From Bacteroidales bacterium (GTDB taxonomy: Bacteria > Bacteroidota > Bacteroidia > Bacteroidales > WCHB1-69), in contig JAFTCA010000043.1 of assembly GCA_017454945.1 (NCBI GenBank), forward strand, positions 1 through 46,433: DNA of 46,433 nt. The letters run 5' to 3'. The translations under genes were made by a program, and so were the position numbers. Positions 46,337 through 46,433 of the stretch are shown here, piece after piece. Below the pieces are notes generated by a model. The model was not told the origin of the DNA and searched no databases. It saw only the letters and a list, made by a program, of their open reading frames with translations. The stretch's first letter is position 1. Every line of letters starts with the position of its first letter.

Positions 46337-46433
46337 GGAACGGAAAAGTGAAAGGTTGAGAATAAATTCATAATTCACAATTCACAATGCACAATTAAGT
46401 TTCACTACTCACTACTCACTACTCACTTCTCAC
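46337..46433 (+). repeat. Word-repeat spacer at the window end
   Basis: GAACGGAAAAGTGAAAGG, TTCATAATTCACAATTCACAATGCAC and TACTCAC copies follow the last gene and continue to the window edge. No terminator is seen. Confidence 0.65.

Overview
The window looks like a chromosomal segment of a Bacteroidales bacterium. Three things point there: TAnnTTTG-type -7 promoter elements before many genes, a 1506-residue secreted protein with a Type IX secretion (T9SS) C-terminal sorting domain, and protein families typical of the phylum (a FISUMP-domain protein, a beta-flower-like repeat protein, large MscS channels). No rRNA, tRNA, CRISPR array, transposase or phage gene was seen.

Region 1 (59-2149): a sodium:amino-acid symporter converges on a nucleosidase-like gene. 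Region 2 (about 2164-24484, all minus strand, transcribed from high to low coordinates) is the centrepiece: an aryl-polyene (APE) type II polyketide locus. In transcription order it holds a tyrosine ammonia-lyase, FabG-like ketoreductase, ketosynthase (KS), ACP, LpxL-type acyltransferase, methyltransferase, then (after a likely internal promoter) a hotdog dehydratase, KS, KS-like protein without an obvious active site, second ACP, KS fused to a KS-like half lacking the cysteine, small multidrug-resistance-like membrane protein, LolA-like carrier, FabZ-like dehydratase, glycosyltransferase, and a giant MMPL exporter fused to an acyltransferase and a degenerate Rossmann tail. Downstream on the same strand come a B12-binding radical SAM enzyme, two unknown proteins, a secreted esterase, a PaaK-type ligase and another acyltransferase. 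The simplest model is tyrosine to p-coumarate, activation and loading on ACP, polyene extension, ring methylation, acyl transfer to a lipid or glycolipid anchor, and export to the outer membrane.

Region 3 (24782-31824) holds two outer-membrane beta-barrel proteins, an Hsp20 chaperone with a sigma-54-like promoter, a large mechanosensitive channel, an 18-residue-repeat secreted protein, a PLD-like protein, a WYL-protein remnant and a pair of paralogous small membrane proteins. Region 4 (31963-35601) carries a small secreted protein, the preQ1/queuosine operon queF-queC-queD-queE, and a DUF1295 membrane protein. Region 5 (35685-46336, plus strand) carries a FISUMP protein, rsmI, a secreted esterase, the giant T9SS cargo, a YggS-type PLP protein, rplS and an isoprenylcysteine-methyltransferase-like membrane protein.

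The most unusual non-coding feature is a genome-specific vocabulary of short A/T-rich words and palindromic hairpins that fills most spacers between co-directional genes. The words come in a fixed order, oriented with transcription, and they spill into coding sequence: a 28-bp perfect palindrome sits in frame inside a KS gene, and the last roughly 30 codons of the glycosyltransferase are made of the same words.
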